Under the pieces are notes generated by a model. That model saw nothing but the letters and a program-made list of their open reading frames with translations. It was not told the DNA's origin and did no database searches. A DNA stretch of 64,000 nucleotides, taken from contig JAKAGT010000010.1 in NCBI GenBank assembly GCA_021825585.1, forward strand, positions 62,001 through 126,000, read 5' to 3'. The position numbers and the translations under genes are program-made. The DNA is from Bacteroidota bacterium. GTDB taxonomy: Bacteria > Bacteroidota > Ignavibacteria > Kryptoniales > JAKASW01. This document shows, piece after piece, positions 1-9,502 of the stretch (positions within the stretch are counted from its first letter, which is position 1; every line of letters begins with the position of its first letter).

Positions 1-195
1 AGTCTCACCGTCGATCACGACCTTGCCTCCGGTCGGCGACAGGAAACCCGTAATAATTCTCATGGTCGTGGTCTTCCCCGCTCCATTTGGCCCAAGGAAA
101 CCCACTACGCTCGGCTTGTCTATCTCGAATGATACGTTGTCGACTGCCTTCGTATCACCAAACAATTTGGTGATTCCCTCTACTTTAAGACTCAT
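1..195 (-). CDS. ABC transporter ATP-binding protein, N-terminal part (cut by window edge)
   Basis: The first 65 codons of an ABC ATPase are visible, starting at the ATG at 193-195. The Walker A motif GPNGAGKT lies at residues 35-42, preceded by the usual N-terminal strand pattern (VEGITKLFG, AVDNVSFEI). The protein would energise an export or permease complex at the inner membrane. The 'GFLGPNGAGKTTTMRI' context is typical of GldA/CcmA/NodI-type exporter ATPases, but the substrate cannot be told from this fragment. The gene is divergent from the sigma factor at 245, with only about 49 bases between the starts, so the two promoters must overlap or be very compact. Confidence 0.9.
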   Translation of the reverse strand, partial: MSLKVEGITKLFGDTKAVDNVSFEIDKPSVVGFLGPNGAGKTTTMRIITGFLSPTGGKVVIDGET

Positions 196-244
196 AACGG
201 TTGCAAATTTATCTCCGTTGAACAAAATTGTCAACACAAAAATA

Positions 245-889
245 ATGCCCAATATACTGAACCGCGAGAACGCAGATTCGTCTATTCCAAAGAAGTCGAA
301 TGATAGGCGAATCGAAGAGAAAGATCTCATCGACCGTGCACTTAAGCAGGATGAAACGGCATATTCTGATATCATCAGCCTCTACAAGGGGAAGGTTGCC
401 GCGACGGTTTATTCCATCCTCGGCAGAGAGTACGTCGAGGAAATTTCGCATGAGACCTTCATCCGCGCGTTCAACTCGATCAGGCAGTACAGGAGAGACT
501 CGTCATTCTACACTTATTTGATCCGGATCACCGTCAATCTCTGCCGGGACGAGATAAGGCGAAAACAGATAAAGCGTATCTTCAACTTCACCGAAGTCTT
601 TAACAGAAACGAAGAGAATGATGCTCAGGAACAAATACAGACCGGAGCTTCCAGCGACCCGATCAACATCTACGACTCTACGGAGACCGTGGAAATAGTG
701 AGAGAAGAAATGAACAGTCTTCCCCCCATCCTCAGGGTCGCAGTGACTCTTCGCGAAATCGACGAGTTGAGTTACAGCGAAATTGCCAAACTGCTGAAGA
801 TAAGTGTCGGCACCGCGAAGACGCGGGTGTTTCGCGCGCGACAGATCTTACGCGACAAACTAACTGGGAGGCTTAACTATGGACAATAG
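245..889 (+). CDS. ECF-type RNA polymerase sigma factor
   Basis: A 214-residue sigma-70 family extracytoplasmic-function factor. Region 2 runs from about residue 25 to 105 (DETAYSDIISLYKGKV ... FIRAFNSIRQYR ... VNLCRDEIRRK). Region 4 is at the C terminus (LPPILRVAVTLREIDELS, then EIAKLLKISVGTAKTRVFRAR, the helix-turn-helix). The open frame extends upstream to base 23, but that part is antisense to the ABC gene. I place the start at ATG 245, where homology begins. The stop overlaps the next start by 11 bases, so sigma factor and anti-sigma are translationally coupled. It probably controls the downstream efflux operon in response to envelope stress. Confidence 0.9.
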   Translation: MPNILNRENADSSIPKKSNDRRIEEKDLIDRALKQDETAYSDIISLYKGKVAATVYSILGREYVEEISHETFIRAFNSIRQYRRDSSFYTYLIRITVNLCRDEIRRKQIKRIFNFTEVFNRNEENDAQEQIQTGASSDPINIYDSTETVEIVREEMNSLPPILRVAVTLREIDELSYSEIAKLLKISVGTAKTRVFRARQILRDKLTGRLNYGQ

Positions 890-1325
890 TTGCCGTTTTT
901 CAGTTTACGTCGATGACTTCGTTCATGGCGAACTGGACCGATCACAGATGCAATCATTCGAGGATCACGTCCGGTCATGCACCGCATGCAAGGAGGAGCT
1001 CAAGGACGTTCTGAAGTTCAGGGATACTGTCAGGTCCGCCTACGCTGCGGCTCTCGATGAAACCTTCAACTACAGAGTGATAAACACCCTCAGGTCCGAG
1101 AAGCATTTCGAGCGCGGGAAAGAAATTCGCGTTGCACTTGAAGACATAGTGATAAGTCTCGCGACACTGGTGGCAATCGTCATGCTGGCAATTCGGATAT
1201 TCAGCACGCCGAGCGTCAGCACGGTTGACATGGTGGGAAGACTGACGAATATAGAAAGAAGCTCGCTTCAGCAGTCTGCTCTTTCAAATGATCGGGTACT
1301 CGAACTTGTCGTGAGGAGAAAATAA
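879..1325 (+). CDS. Anti-sigma factor with zinc-finger (ZAS-type) domain and one membrane segment
   Basis: A 148-residue protein. The N-terminal HxxxCxxC motif (H30, C34, C37, in FEDHVRSCTACKEE) is the hallmark of zinc-associated anti-sigma domains that bind ECF sigma factors. A hydrophobic stretch at about residues 85-105 (ISLATLVAIVMLAIRI) predicts a single membrane span and a short periplasmic tail. The start overlaps the end of the sigma gene by 11 bases, the standard sigma/anti-sigma arrangement. It likely holds the sigma factor at the membrane until an envelope signal releases it. Confidence 0.87.
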   Translation: MDNSCRFSVYVDDFVHGELDRSQMQSFEDHVRSCTACKEELKDVLKFRDTVRSAYAAALDETFNYRVINTLRSEKHFERGKEIRVALEDIVISLATLVAIVMLAIRIFSTPSVSTVDMVGRLTNIERSSLQQSALSNDRVLELVVRRK

Positions 1326-1685
1326 TTGATTACGAAAAAAATTCTGTGGGCAGCGATAATCATCTCGATGATCATCGGCGGGATTGCAGGCTTCGCAATC
1401 GACAGGTTCGAATCGCAACCGAGCTCTTCTCACTTCGGCAAGACCAAGTTCATTAATTACATGACCAACGAGCTTGACCTGACCGTCGTACAACAGAAGC
1501 AGCTTGATTCAATTGTCACCTACGTACATCCAAAATTTCAGGCAATTAGAAAGAACTTCAGATCGGAATTGAAAAACCAAATTGACTCCACGCAGGACAT
1601 GATCAAGTCCATTTTGACGCCCGTTCAGCGGTCAAAGATAGACGCCTTGTACAGCAAAACAAAAACAGGAAGCGACAACAAATAG
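1326..1685 (+). CDS. Spy/CpxP-like periplasmic stress protein, membrane-anchored
   Basis: A 119-residue protein with an N-terminal hydrophobic segment (residues 5-25) and a helical periplasmic domain. Two LT..Q-type motifs are visible (LDLTVVQQKQLDSIV near 50 and ILTPVQRSKIDAL near 100), the signature of the LTXXQ/Spy-CpxP-ZraP family of envelope chaperones and metal sensors. The likely start is TTG at 1326, directly after the anti-sigma stop; no in-frame ATG gives a full signal anchor. The position between anti-sigma and adaptor genes suggests a role as sensor or chaperone tied to this sigma/efflux system. Confidence 0.7.
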   Translation: MITKKILWAAIIISMIIGGIAGFAIDRFESQPSSSHFGKTKFINYMTNELDLTVVQQKQLDSIVTYVHPKFQAIRKNFRSELKNQIDSTQDMIKSILTPVQRSKIDALYSKTKTGSDNK

Positions 1686-1693
1686 GGCAATGT

Positions 1694-2809
1694 ATGAGCA
1701 AGAACCGAAAAAAGGTTTATTACTACATCACGGGTATAATAGTTCTCCTTGCTATATTCGTTTATCTAAGACTGAGGGCCAACGCCGCCGACGCGGGAAA
1801 AGTGCTTCGCCCTGCCCCGACAGTTCAGGTTTCTGACCCGCGCGTTGGCTCCATCGAAAGGACTATCTCCTTCACCGGGGATATCGATGCCATCCAGGAG
1901 GCCACCATTTTTCCGAGGGTAAACGGAAACATCGAAGAGGAATACGTAAATATTGGGAGTTACGTCACGAAGGACAAGATACTCGCGCTGATCGACACGT
2001 CGGTATATTCGGAAAATGTTCGGCAGGCCAAGGGAATTTACCTGCAAGCAATGGCCACGCTGGAAAACGACAAACTGACGTACGAGAGAAACAAGAGCCT
2101 GCTCAGCCAGAACCTCATTGCGAAGCAGGACCTCGACAATTCCGAAGCGGCCTATAAGGTTGCTCTCGCCCAGGAGCAAGCAGCTGCAGCCACCTTGAAG
2201 AATGCGGAGATCCAGCTCGGTTACTGCCGCGTGCAGGCACCTTTCACCGGTTATGTCACGCGGCGATTTTTCGATCCCGGGACTTATGTGACATCGTCAA
2301 CCAATTCCAATAGCTCCACTCTTTTCTACCTGGCCGATTTGAACAGGGTGAAGGTCCTGGTCAATGTCCTTGAAGAAGACATCCCTCTCCTGCCGAAGGT
2401 CGAGGATGCGCAGATAAAAGTGGACGCTTACCCGAACGTGACTTTTCACGGTAAAATAACCAGGATAAGCCAGCAGCTTGACCTTTCGACACGTACGATG
2501 CCGGTCGAGATAGACATCGATAATCCGAGAGGTTTGTTGAAACCCGGGATGTTCGCAAACGTCGACTTGATTTTTGACAAAGCCGAAAACGCCCTGGTCC
2601 TTCCCTCCCAGGTTATCTTGAAGGATGACTCCGGAACCTATGTTTACACTCTGGATGGCGGCGACGTCGTTCACAAGAATTATGTAAAGATAGGGGTAGT
2701 GCATGACAACGAGGATCAAATACTTTCCGGATTGACTTCCGACAAACAGGTAGTCTTCATGGGATACGACATGGTACACGACGGAATGAAAGTCAGGGTG
2801 GCAAGATAA
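1694..2809 (+). CDS. RND efflux periplasmic adaptor (membrane fusion protein)
   Basis: A 371-residue HlyD/AcrA-family adaptor. It has an N-terminal membrane anchor (about residues 9-26), a lipoyl-like half (IEEEYVNIGSYVTKDKILALID), an alpha-hairpin of about residues 100-165 with repeated Ala/Gln, and the second lipoyl half (GYCRVQAPFTGYVTRR). A beta-barrel region (LLKPGMFANVDL) and a C-terminal membrane-proximal domain follow. It would bridge the inner-membrane permease to an outer-membrane channel. It lies 8 bases after the CpxP-like gene and 4 bases before the permease gene, so all belong to one operon. No TolC-like outer-membrane factor gene is present in the window. Confidence 0.92.
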   Translation: MSKNRKKVYYYITGIIVLLAIFVYLRLRANAADAGKVLRPAPTVQVSDPRVGSIERTISFTGDIDAIQEATIFPRVNGNIEEEYVNIGSYVTKDKILALIDTSVYSENVRQAKGIYLQAMATLENDKLTYERNKSLLSQNLIAKQDLDNSEAAYKVALAQEQAAAATLKNAEIQLGYCRVQAPFTGYVTRRFFDPGTYVTSSTNSNSSTLFYLADLNRVKVLVNVLEEDIPLLPKVEDAQIKVDAYPNVTFHGKITRISQQLDLSTRTMPVEIDIDNPRGLLKPGMFANVDLIFDKAENALVLPSQVILKDDSGTYVYTLDGGDVVHKNYVKIGVVHDNEDQILSGLTSDKQVVFMGYDMVHDGMKVRVAR

Positions 2810-2813
2810 TCAT

Positions 2814-5800
2814 ATGTGGTTAACCAGACTTGCTTTAAAATATCCCATCTCTACTTTGATGGGTTCGATAGCCATTTTTGTCCTTGGACTAGTTTCTTTT
2901 CTGCAGCTTCCGATAGACATGCTGCCGAACATACAAATACCGGTTGTATCGGTAATAACATTTTACAACGGTGCTGCCCCGACGGATATGGAACAGTCGG
3001 TCACAGTTCCTCTCGAACGTGCAGTAAGCAGCACGAACGACATAAACTACGTTCAATCCCGCACGCGAGAAGGCATGTCGCAGATTTTCGTGTACTTCAA
3101 CTGGGGTACAAATACCGACGTCGGCCTGGTTGACATCATTCAAAAAGTCAACAGGGCACTCGAACTATTGCCTCCCGGCGTATCTCAGCCGGTGGCGTTG
3201 CAGTTTGACATCAGCAACATACCTGTCTGCACCGTAGTTCTGAGCAGCGATATGGATCCGCGCGACCTGTACGATCTCGCATACAATGTGATCGAACCTC
3301 AACTCGAACATCTTCCGGGCGTGGCTCAGGCGGCCGTTACCGGCGGCGAGATAAGAGAAATCCATCTTGTTATCGACAGAAACAAGCTCGAGGCGCTTAA
3401 CATTCCGATCGAGGCTGTGACGCAGGCCGTAGCAAACTCCAACCTCATTCTGCCGTCTGGCGACCTTAAGACGGGAATGTACGACTATTCTTTAACCACG
3501 GAAAGTCAGTTCAGCCTCGTCAAGCCGATGGAAAACATAGTCGTGAAAGTCGTAAACGGCGATCCCATAAGAATTAGCGACATAGGCAAGGTCGAGGACT
3601 CTTTCCAGGAGCAAACTGAAGTTCTTAGGGTGAACGGAAAGAACGGCGTCGTCCTCAGGATACAGAAATCTCCGGATGCGAACACGGTAGATGTCGTAAA
3701 GGAAGTTATGGACGATCTGCCGAAGCTCCAGGGCGCTCCTCCATCAGTCAAGTCATCGGTCGCGTTCGACCAGAGCCGCTACGTTAAACAATCGATCAGC
3801 GGTCTCGAGCAGGAAGCTGCAATGGGAGCGCTGCTTGCGACCATCGTCATCCTGTTGTTCCTGAGGGACTTCAGAAGCGCTTTGGTGGTGTTCATCGCAA
3901 TTCCGCTGTCAATACTCGTGACTTTTGTCTTCTTCAGGTTCAGCGGGAGCTCGTTGAACATAATGACGCTTGGTGGACTGGCTCTCGGTGTGGGCAGGAT
4001 GGTCGACGATTCAATAGTGGAGCTTGAAAACATAACCCGGCATTTTAACCTCATGGGAAAGACCGGCGTCGGCAAGATGCAGGCAACACTGGATGCTGCC
4101 CTGGAAGTCGCCGGACCGATCTTCATCTCCACGCTGTCGACGGTGATAGTGTTCCTTCCCGTGATCTTCCTTTCGGGAATAGCGCAACTGCTGTTCATGC
4201 CCCTTGTGCTCACTATAACCGTCGCGCTATTCGGCTCGTTTTTCGTCTCGCGGACTGTCACTCCCCTCCTCTGTAACCGTGTCCTGAAACCGGAGGAGGA
4301 AATCGATCCGAATTCAAAGAAGTTTACAGATAGGGCGAAGTTGAGCTCCAAACACTTCTTCGACGAACTCGATAATACTTATCAGAGAATTATCGCGACG
4401 GCGCTCAGGCACAAACGAGAAGTCATCCTCGGTGTTGCGGGATTCGCTGTTCTCTCGTTTTTGCTTTTCAAATTTGTGGGGACTGAGTTCTTCCCCAACA
4501 GCGATGAAAGTCAATTCACGGTAACCCTCAAGATGCCTGTCGGCACACGCATCGAGGAGACCGAAAAATATGTTGCAAAGGTCGAGCACTTAATCAGGAA
4601 GTATGCTCCGGAAACCTCAAAGATTATTTCCGACATCGGGGTTCCCAACGAGAAAAGCGGAAACCTTTTCAGCCAGAACGCGGGAACCTATGCGGCGAAT
4701 ATTCAAGTCCAGCTCACGGACCCGACACAGCGACAGAGGTCGGAAGATCAAATAATGAACGCACTTCGTCCGAGGCTGATGGGCCTGCCAGGGGCGCGCA
4801 TATTTCTGGCGCCAGGAGGCTTTCTGCATTTCCTGCTTAACTTCGGATCCAATGCTCCAATAGACGTGGAAATCATGGGATACGATCTTAAGACCGGAAT
4901 GGGCCTCGCACATCAGGTCTTGGACGCCGTCAGGACGACGCCAGGTGCAACCGACGCACAGATCAGCATGGATCCCAATATGCCGCAGTTGAAAGTCGTC
5001 GTAAACCGCGAGAAAGCAGGCGCCCTCGGCGTTAACGTCGCTGATGTTGCGAACACGGTTGCAACGGCAATCGACGGCGCTGTGGCTTCACAATACACGG
5101 ACCCGCAGACCGGCAACCAATACAACATCCTCGTACGCCTGGATTCCACCGACCGCAACCGGATCGACGATGTCAGCAGACTGACTGTTCCAAGTTCGAC
5201 GGGTCAGCTCGTGAAATTGGGAAACATTGCCCAGGTCGTCATGAGCAACACTCCTGTTGAGATTGACAGAAAGTTCCAACAACGGATCATTGACGTTACC
5301 GCGAACGTGACCGGAAGAGACCTGGGAAGCGTATCATCGGACATTCAATCCCGTCTGAACAAGATCTCAGTCCCCACCGGATTTCAGATAGTTCAGAGCG
5401 GAAACATCGAGCAGCAGAAGAGCACGTTCAAATCGCTCCTGCTGGCTTTGCTCCTTGCGATTATCATGGTTTACATGGTAATGGCCTCACAATTCCAGTC
5501 GCTCGTAGATCCGTTCATTATCATGTTTACCGTACCGCTCGGCGTTGCCGGGGTGGTCTGGGCACTGTTCCTGACAAGCACGACGCTCTCCGTCACATCG
5601 TTTGAAGGTATAATCGTTATGGTAGGCATAGTCGTATCGAACGGTATTCTTTTGATCGACTATATCAATCGATTGAGAAAACAAGGCGTGGAGCTCCACG
5701 AAGCCGTAACACTCGGCGGCAGAACGAGACTTCGCCCGATATTGATGACGTCACTTGCGACGGTTCTGGGTTTGCTCCCAATGGCTTTCGGAATGGGCGG

Positions 5801-5939
5801 TGACCGCTCACAGGCGCCCCTCGCAATCGCAGTCATCGGCGGATTAACGGTCTCAACTTTCCTGACACTGATCTTCGTTCCGACGTTGTATACGGTATTC
5901 GAAGAGAGGTTCAAGAGGGAAATTAAGGCGGAAGAATGA
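2814..5939 (+). CDS. RND-family efflux permease, copy 1 (HAE1/AcrB-like)
   Basis: A 1,041-residue inner-membrane proton-driven exporter of the AcrB/MexB class, of the usual full length. It begins with the typical first helix (KYPISTLMGSIAIFVLG) and periplasmic porter motifs (PLERAV). TM4 carries the paired aspartates of the proton relay in GRMVDDSIVELENITRH. The second half repeats the fold, ending with GGRTRLRPILMTSLATVLGLLPMA, a conserved C-terminal helix motif. It starts 4 bases after the adaptor gene and would form an adaptor/permease pump with it. A close paralogue follows at 6117. Substrates are not predictable. Confidence 0.95.
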   Translation: MWLTRLALKYPISTLMGSIAIFVLGLVSFLQLPIDMLPNIQIPVVSVITFYNGAAPTDMEQSVTVPLERAVSSTNDINYVQSRTREGMSQIFVYFNWGTNTDVGLVDIIQKVNRALELLPPGVSQPVALQFDISNIPVCTVVLSSDMDPRDLYDLAYNVIEPQLEHLPGVAQAAVTGGEIREIHLVIDRNKLEALNIPIEAVTQAVANSNLILPSGDLKTGMYDYSLTTESQFSLVKPMENIVVKVVNGDPIRISDIGKVEDSFQEQTEVLRVNGKNGVVLRIQKSPDANTVDVVKEVMDDLPKLQGAPPSVKSSVAFDQSRYVKQSISGLEQEAAMGALLATIVILLFLRDFRSALVVFIAIPLSILVTFVFFRFSGSSLNIMTLGGLALGVGRMVDDSIVELENITRHFNLMGKTGVGKMQATLDAALEVAGPIFISTLSTVIVFLPVIFLSGIAQLLFMPLVLTITVALFGSFFVSRTVTPLLCNRVLKPEEEIDPNSKKFTDRAKLSSKHFFDELDNTYQRIIATALRHKREVILGVAGFAVLSFLLFKFVGTEFFPNSDESQFTVTLKMPVGTRIEETEKYVAKVEHLIRKYAPETSKIISDIGVPNEKSGNLFSQNAGTYAANIQVQLTDPTQRQRSEDQIMNALRPRLMGLPGARIFLAPGGFLHFLLNFGSNAPIDVEIMGYDLKTGMGLAHQVLDAVRTTPGATDAQISMDPNMPQLKVVVNREKAGALGVNVADVANTVATAIDGAVASQYTDPQTGNQYNILVRLDSTDRNRIDDVSRLTVPSSTGQLVKLGNIAQVVMSNTPVEIDRKFQQRIIDVTANVTGRDLGSVSSDIQSRLNKISVPTGFQIVQSGNIEQQKSTFKSLLLALLLAIIMVYMVMASQFQSLVDPFIIMFTVPLGVAGVVWALFLTSTTLSVTSFEGIIVMVGIVVSNGILLIDYINRLRKQGVELHEAVTLGGRTRLRPILMTSLATVLGLLPMAFGMGGDRSQAPLAIAVIGGLTVSTFLTLIFVPTLYTVFEERFKREIKAEE

Positions 5940-6116
5940 AAGGAGATAATGTTTACGAAATAGTGATACGGATATAGTTGCATCACGGGCTTACTGCGAC
6001 CTCCCCGTGGCGCAAAGAAAGGAAGAGATGACGGTGAACCATTTTTCGCGAGAAGCCGCAACGGGTCTTATGTCCATGTCTGGGGCACGGGTGCTCCAAG
6101 ACGTCGAGGTGACGGT
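5940..6116. other. Spacer between tandem RND permeases, with possible adaptor remnant
   Basis: This 177-base interval separates the two permease genes. A 32-codon frame from ATG 6028 to a TGA at 6124-6126 ends in a pattern like the C terminus of an efflux adaptor (G....L.D...V.V). It could be the remnant of a second adaptor gene lost after duplication. The match is only a few residues long, so this is weak. The second permease has no full adaptor gene of its own. Confidence 0.3.
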
Positions 6117-9100
6117 ATGTGGTTGACTCGACTCGCTCTCAAATATCCCATCTCCACTTTGATGGGGTCCATAGCAATCTTCGTTCTGGGTTTGGTGTCT
6201 TTCCTCCAGCTGCCGATCGACATGTTGCCCAACATTCAAATCCCTGTTGTATCTGTGATAACATTCTACAACGGCGCCGCGCCGACGGACATGGAACAGT
6301 CTGTCACCGTTCCCCTGGAGCGGGCAGTGAGCAGCACCAACAACATAAATTACGTCCAATCGCGGACCAGGGAGGGCGTATCACAGATTTTCGTATACTT
6401 CAACTGGGGAACGAATACGGATGTGGGCCTGGTGGACATCATACAGAAGATAAACCGGGAGTTGGAACTGCTGCCACCCGGAGTATCTCAGCCAATCGCG
6501 CTGCAATTCGATATCTCCAACATACCGGTATGCACCGTAGTCCTGAGCAGCGACATGGGTCAACGCGCCCTCTATGATTTGGCGTACAACGTGATCGAGC
6601 CCCAGCTCGAACACCTGCCCGGTGTTGCGCAGGCCGCCGTAGTGGGAGGAAAGATCAGGGAAATCCACGTGATCATAAACAGAAACAAGCTTCAATCGTT
6701 GAATATCCCGATCCAGGCAGTGTCCCAGGCCGTGGCCAATTCAAACCTCATCCTCCCTTCCGGCGACCTGAAGACCGGCGTATACGACTATTCATTGACA
6801 ACCGAAAGCCAGTTTAATCTGGTCAAACCGATGGATAACATCGTTGTCGAGGACGTAAACGGCGACCCGATAACCATCGGAGACATCGGCAAGGTCGAAG
6901 ATTCCTACCAGGAGCAGACCGAACTCCTGAGAGTGAACGGTAAGAACGGAGTCATACTGAGAGTCCAGAAATCTCCGGATGCGAACACTGTCCAGGTTGT
7001 CGACGAAGTACTGAAAGCGATACCGACACTTCAGGGAGTCCCGAAGTCGGTCAAGGCCTCTCTTGCATTCAACCAAAGTTCCTACGTGAAACAGTCGATC
7101 AGCGGTCTGGAACAGGAAGCCATCCTGGGGGCATTCCTTGCGACGATAGTGATCCTGTTGTTCCTGAGAGACTTCAAGAGCGCGGTTGTGATCTTTATCG
7201 CGATCCCGCTGTCGATACTTGTGACGTTCATCTTCTTCAGGTTCAGTGGAAATTCGTTGAACATAATGACGCTTGGTGGACTGGCTCTCGGTGTGGGCAG
7301 GATGGTCGACGATTCAATAGTAGAACTCGAGAACATAACGCGGCACTTCAATTTGATGGCCAGGACGAGCGCCAGCAGGATGCAGGCGACGCTTGATGCT
7401 GCCATCGAAGTTGCCGGGCCGATCTTCATCTCCACACTTTCGACGGTCATCGTTTTTCTGCCGGTGATTTTCCTCTCCGGCATAGCCCAGCTTCTATTTA
7501 TGCCGCTGGTGCTCACGATCAGTGTTGCGCTGTTCGCCTCCTTTTTCGTCTCGCGAACGGTTACTCCCCTGCTCTGCCTCAAGATTCTGAAGCCGGAAAA
7601 GGAAGTTAATGCGAGCAATGCAACATACATGGATCGGCTGAAGCTCTATTCCAAGAATTTCTTCGAGAGTCTCGACAACGGTTATCAGAGACTTATCGCC
7701 TCCACTCTGCATCATAAGAAGTTGGTAGTATTCGGAGTACTTGGATTCTCGATATTCTCCTTCATGCTCTTCAGATTCGTCGGTACCGAATTCTTCCCCA
7801 ACACGGACGAAAGTCAGTTCGCGATTACGCTCAAACTCCCTGTTGGGACCAGACTTGGTGTAACGAAAAAGTACGTGGAGAAAGTAGAGGAGCTTGTCAG
7901 GAAGTACGTTCCCGAGACAAAGACAATCATATCCGATATCGGCGTCCCGTCTGAGAAGAGCGGCAACCTGTTCAGCCAGAATCCCGGCGAGTACGCGGCA
8001 AACCTTCAGGTGGAGCTCGTATCGCCAACGCAAAGGAAGCGCTCCGAGGAACAGATTATGAATGCCCTCCGTCCAAAGCTGATGGCGCTTCCAGGCGCAA
8101 AGATGTATCTCGCCCCGAGCGGATTCCTCCATTTCCTGTTGAACTTCGGCTCTGCTGCTCCGATCGACGTGGAGATTATGGGATACAACATCAAAACAGG
8201 GATGCGACTGGCCAGAGAGGTGGACAACATAGTCAGGACAACCCCCGGCGCAACGGACGCTCAGATAAGCATGGATCCCGATATGCCACAGCTTAAAGTC
8301 GTGATAGATCGTGTAAAAGCGGGGGCCCTTGGTGTCAGTGTAGCCCGGGTTGCCAATACAGTCGCGACTGCCATTGACGGCTCGGTCGCTTCACAGTTTA
8401 CGGATCCGAAGACGGGCAACCAGTACAACATTCTTGTGAGGATGGACAGGAAAGACCGCGATAATATCAGCGACATAAGCAAGCTGACGGTAGCCGGCGC
8501 CGCCGGAAACCTTGTGGAGCTGGGAAACATCGCAAGAGTCGAGATGAGGAAGACCCCCGTCGAAATTGACAGGAAGTACCAGCAGAGAATAATAGACGTC
8601 ACGGCAAACGTGACCGGCAGAGACCTGGGGAGTGTTTCGGCAGACATTCAAAGCCGTCTGAACAGGCTGGTTGTCCCTTCCGGATTCCAGATCAAGCAAA
8701 GCGGGAACATTCAGCAGCAGAAGAGCACGTTCAAGTCACTGCTACTCGCTCTCGTGCTTGCCATTGTGATGGTCTATATGGTAATGGCATCGCAGTTCCA
8801 ATCGCTTGTCGATCCGTTCATAATCATGTTCTCGGTTCCGCTGGGGCTCGCCGGGGTCATATGGGCACTTTTCCTCACCGATACCAACTTGTCGGTCACG
8901 TCTTTCGAAGGAGTAATCGTAATGGTGGGGATTGTCGTATCCAACGGAATCCTTCTTGTCGATTACATCAACCGTCTAAGGAAAACGGGCGTTGAGCTTC
9001 ACGAGGCTGTCACGCTCGGCGGCCGGACCCGGCTCAGGCCGATTCTGATGACTTCTCTGGCAACTGTAATTGGACTCCTTCCGATGGCTTTCGGGATCGG

Positions 9101-9239
9101 AGGTGAAAGGTCACAGGCGCCGCTGGCCATCGCCGTAATCGGCGGCCTGACGGTGTCAACTTTTCTTACTCTTATTTTCATTCCCACCCTGTATATGATC
9201 TTTGAAGAAAAATTCAAGAGAGACATGAAACAGGAATAG
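6117..9239 (+). CDS. RND-family efflux permease, copy 2 (HAE1/AcrB-like)
   Basis: A 1,040-residue full-length paralogue of the preceding permease. It is clearly collinear along the whole protein; within the first 100 residues only a couple of positions differ. The TM4 motif GRMVDDSIVELENITRH is retained, so proton coupling should be intact. Synonymous sites have diverged over most of the gene, but a 68-base tract (7254-7321) is identical to 3951-4018 of copy 1. The gene follows copy 1 by 177 bases without its own adaptor, so it may share the upstream adaptor or form a hetero-oligomer, as in MdtBC. That role is inference. Confidence 0.95.
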   Translation: MWLTRLALKYPISTLMGSIAIFVLGLVSFLQLPIDMLPNIQIPVVSVITFYNGAAPTDMEQSVTVPLERAVSSTNNINYVQSRTREGVSQIFVYFNWGTNTDVGLVDIIQKINRELELLPPGVSQPIALQFDISNIPVCTVVLSSDMGQRALYDLAYNVIEPQLEHLPGVAQAAVVGGKIREIHVIINRNKLQSLNIPIQAVSQAVANSNLILPSGDLKTGVYDYSLTTESQFNLVKPMDNIVVEDVNGDPITIGDIGKVEDSYQEQTELLRVNGKNGVILRVQKSPDANTVQVVDEVLKAIPTLQGVPKSVKASLAFNQSSYVKQSISGLEQEAILGAFLATIVILLFLRDFKSAVVIFIAIPLSILVTFIFFRFSGNSLNIMTLGGLALGVGRMVDDSIVELENITRHFNLMARTSASRMQATLDAAIEVAGPIFISTLSTVIVFLPVIFLSGIAQLLFMPLVLTISVALFASFFVSRTVTPLLCLKILKPEKEVNASNATYMDRLKLYSKNFFESLDNGYQRLIASTLHHKKLVVFGVLGFSIFSFMLFRFVGTEFFPNTDESQFAITLKLPVGTRLGVTKKYVEKVEELVRKYVPETKTIISDIGVPSEKSGNLFSQNPGEYAANLQVELVSPTQRKRSEEQIMNALRPKLMALPGAKMYLAPSGFLHFLLNFGSAAPIDVEIMGYNIKTGMRLAREVDNIVRTTPGATDAQISMDPDMPQLKVVIDRVKAGALGVSVARVANTVATAIDGSVASQFTDPKTGNQYNILVRMDRKDRDNISDISKLTVAGAAGNLVELGNIARVEMRKTPVEIDRKYQQRIIDVTANVTGRDLGSVSADIQSRLNRLVVPSGFQIKQSGNIQQQKSTFKSLLLALVLAIVMVYMVMASQFQSLVDPFIIMFSVPLGLAGVIWALFLTDTNLSVTSFEGVIVMVGIVVSNGILLVDYINRLRKTGVELHEAVTLGGRTRLRPILMTSLATVIGLLPMAFGIGGERSQAPLAIAVIGGLTVSTFLTLIFIPTLYMIFEEKFKRDMKQE

Positions 9240-9502
9240 TAAGACATGTCGATGTAGAGCGTATGTTTTGGTGTCCGCCCTTTCTCATCACATATCATTC
9301 TCCTTCTCACCTGAGGGATGATGTGCATTACTAATTTGATTTTTCGACCTGGGCTGGCTAACATGTTCAACCGTTAGTCATAGGACGATGGAATTCCTGC
9401 AAGTCGCAAAAATGCCACAAGCAGCGTTTAGGAGCATCTGTTTCGCGACACAGGCGGACGAAATTGCCGTCGAAATATGCTCAAAATCCTTAGGAGGAAA
9501 TC
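9240..9502. other. Intergenic region upstream of kbl
   Basis: 263 bases with no convincing gene. The only clear signal is a strong Shine-Dalgarno sequence (AGGAGG at about 9491-9496) seven bases before the kbl ATG. I see no clear terminator for the efflux operon. Confidence 0.5.

Noticed and set aside
23-244. Upstream extension of the sigma factor
   Set aside because: This part is antisense to the ABC ATPase gene and has no sigma-factor similarity.
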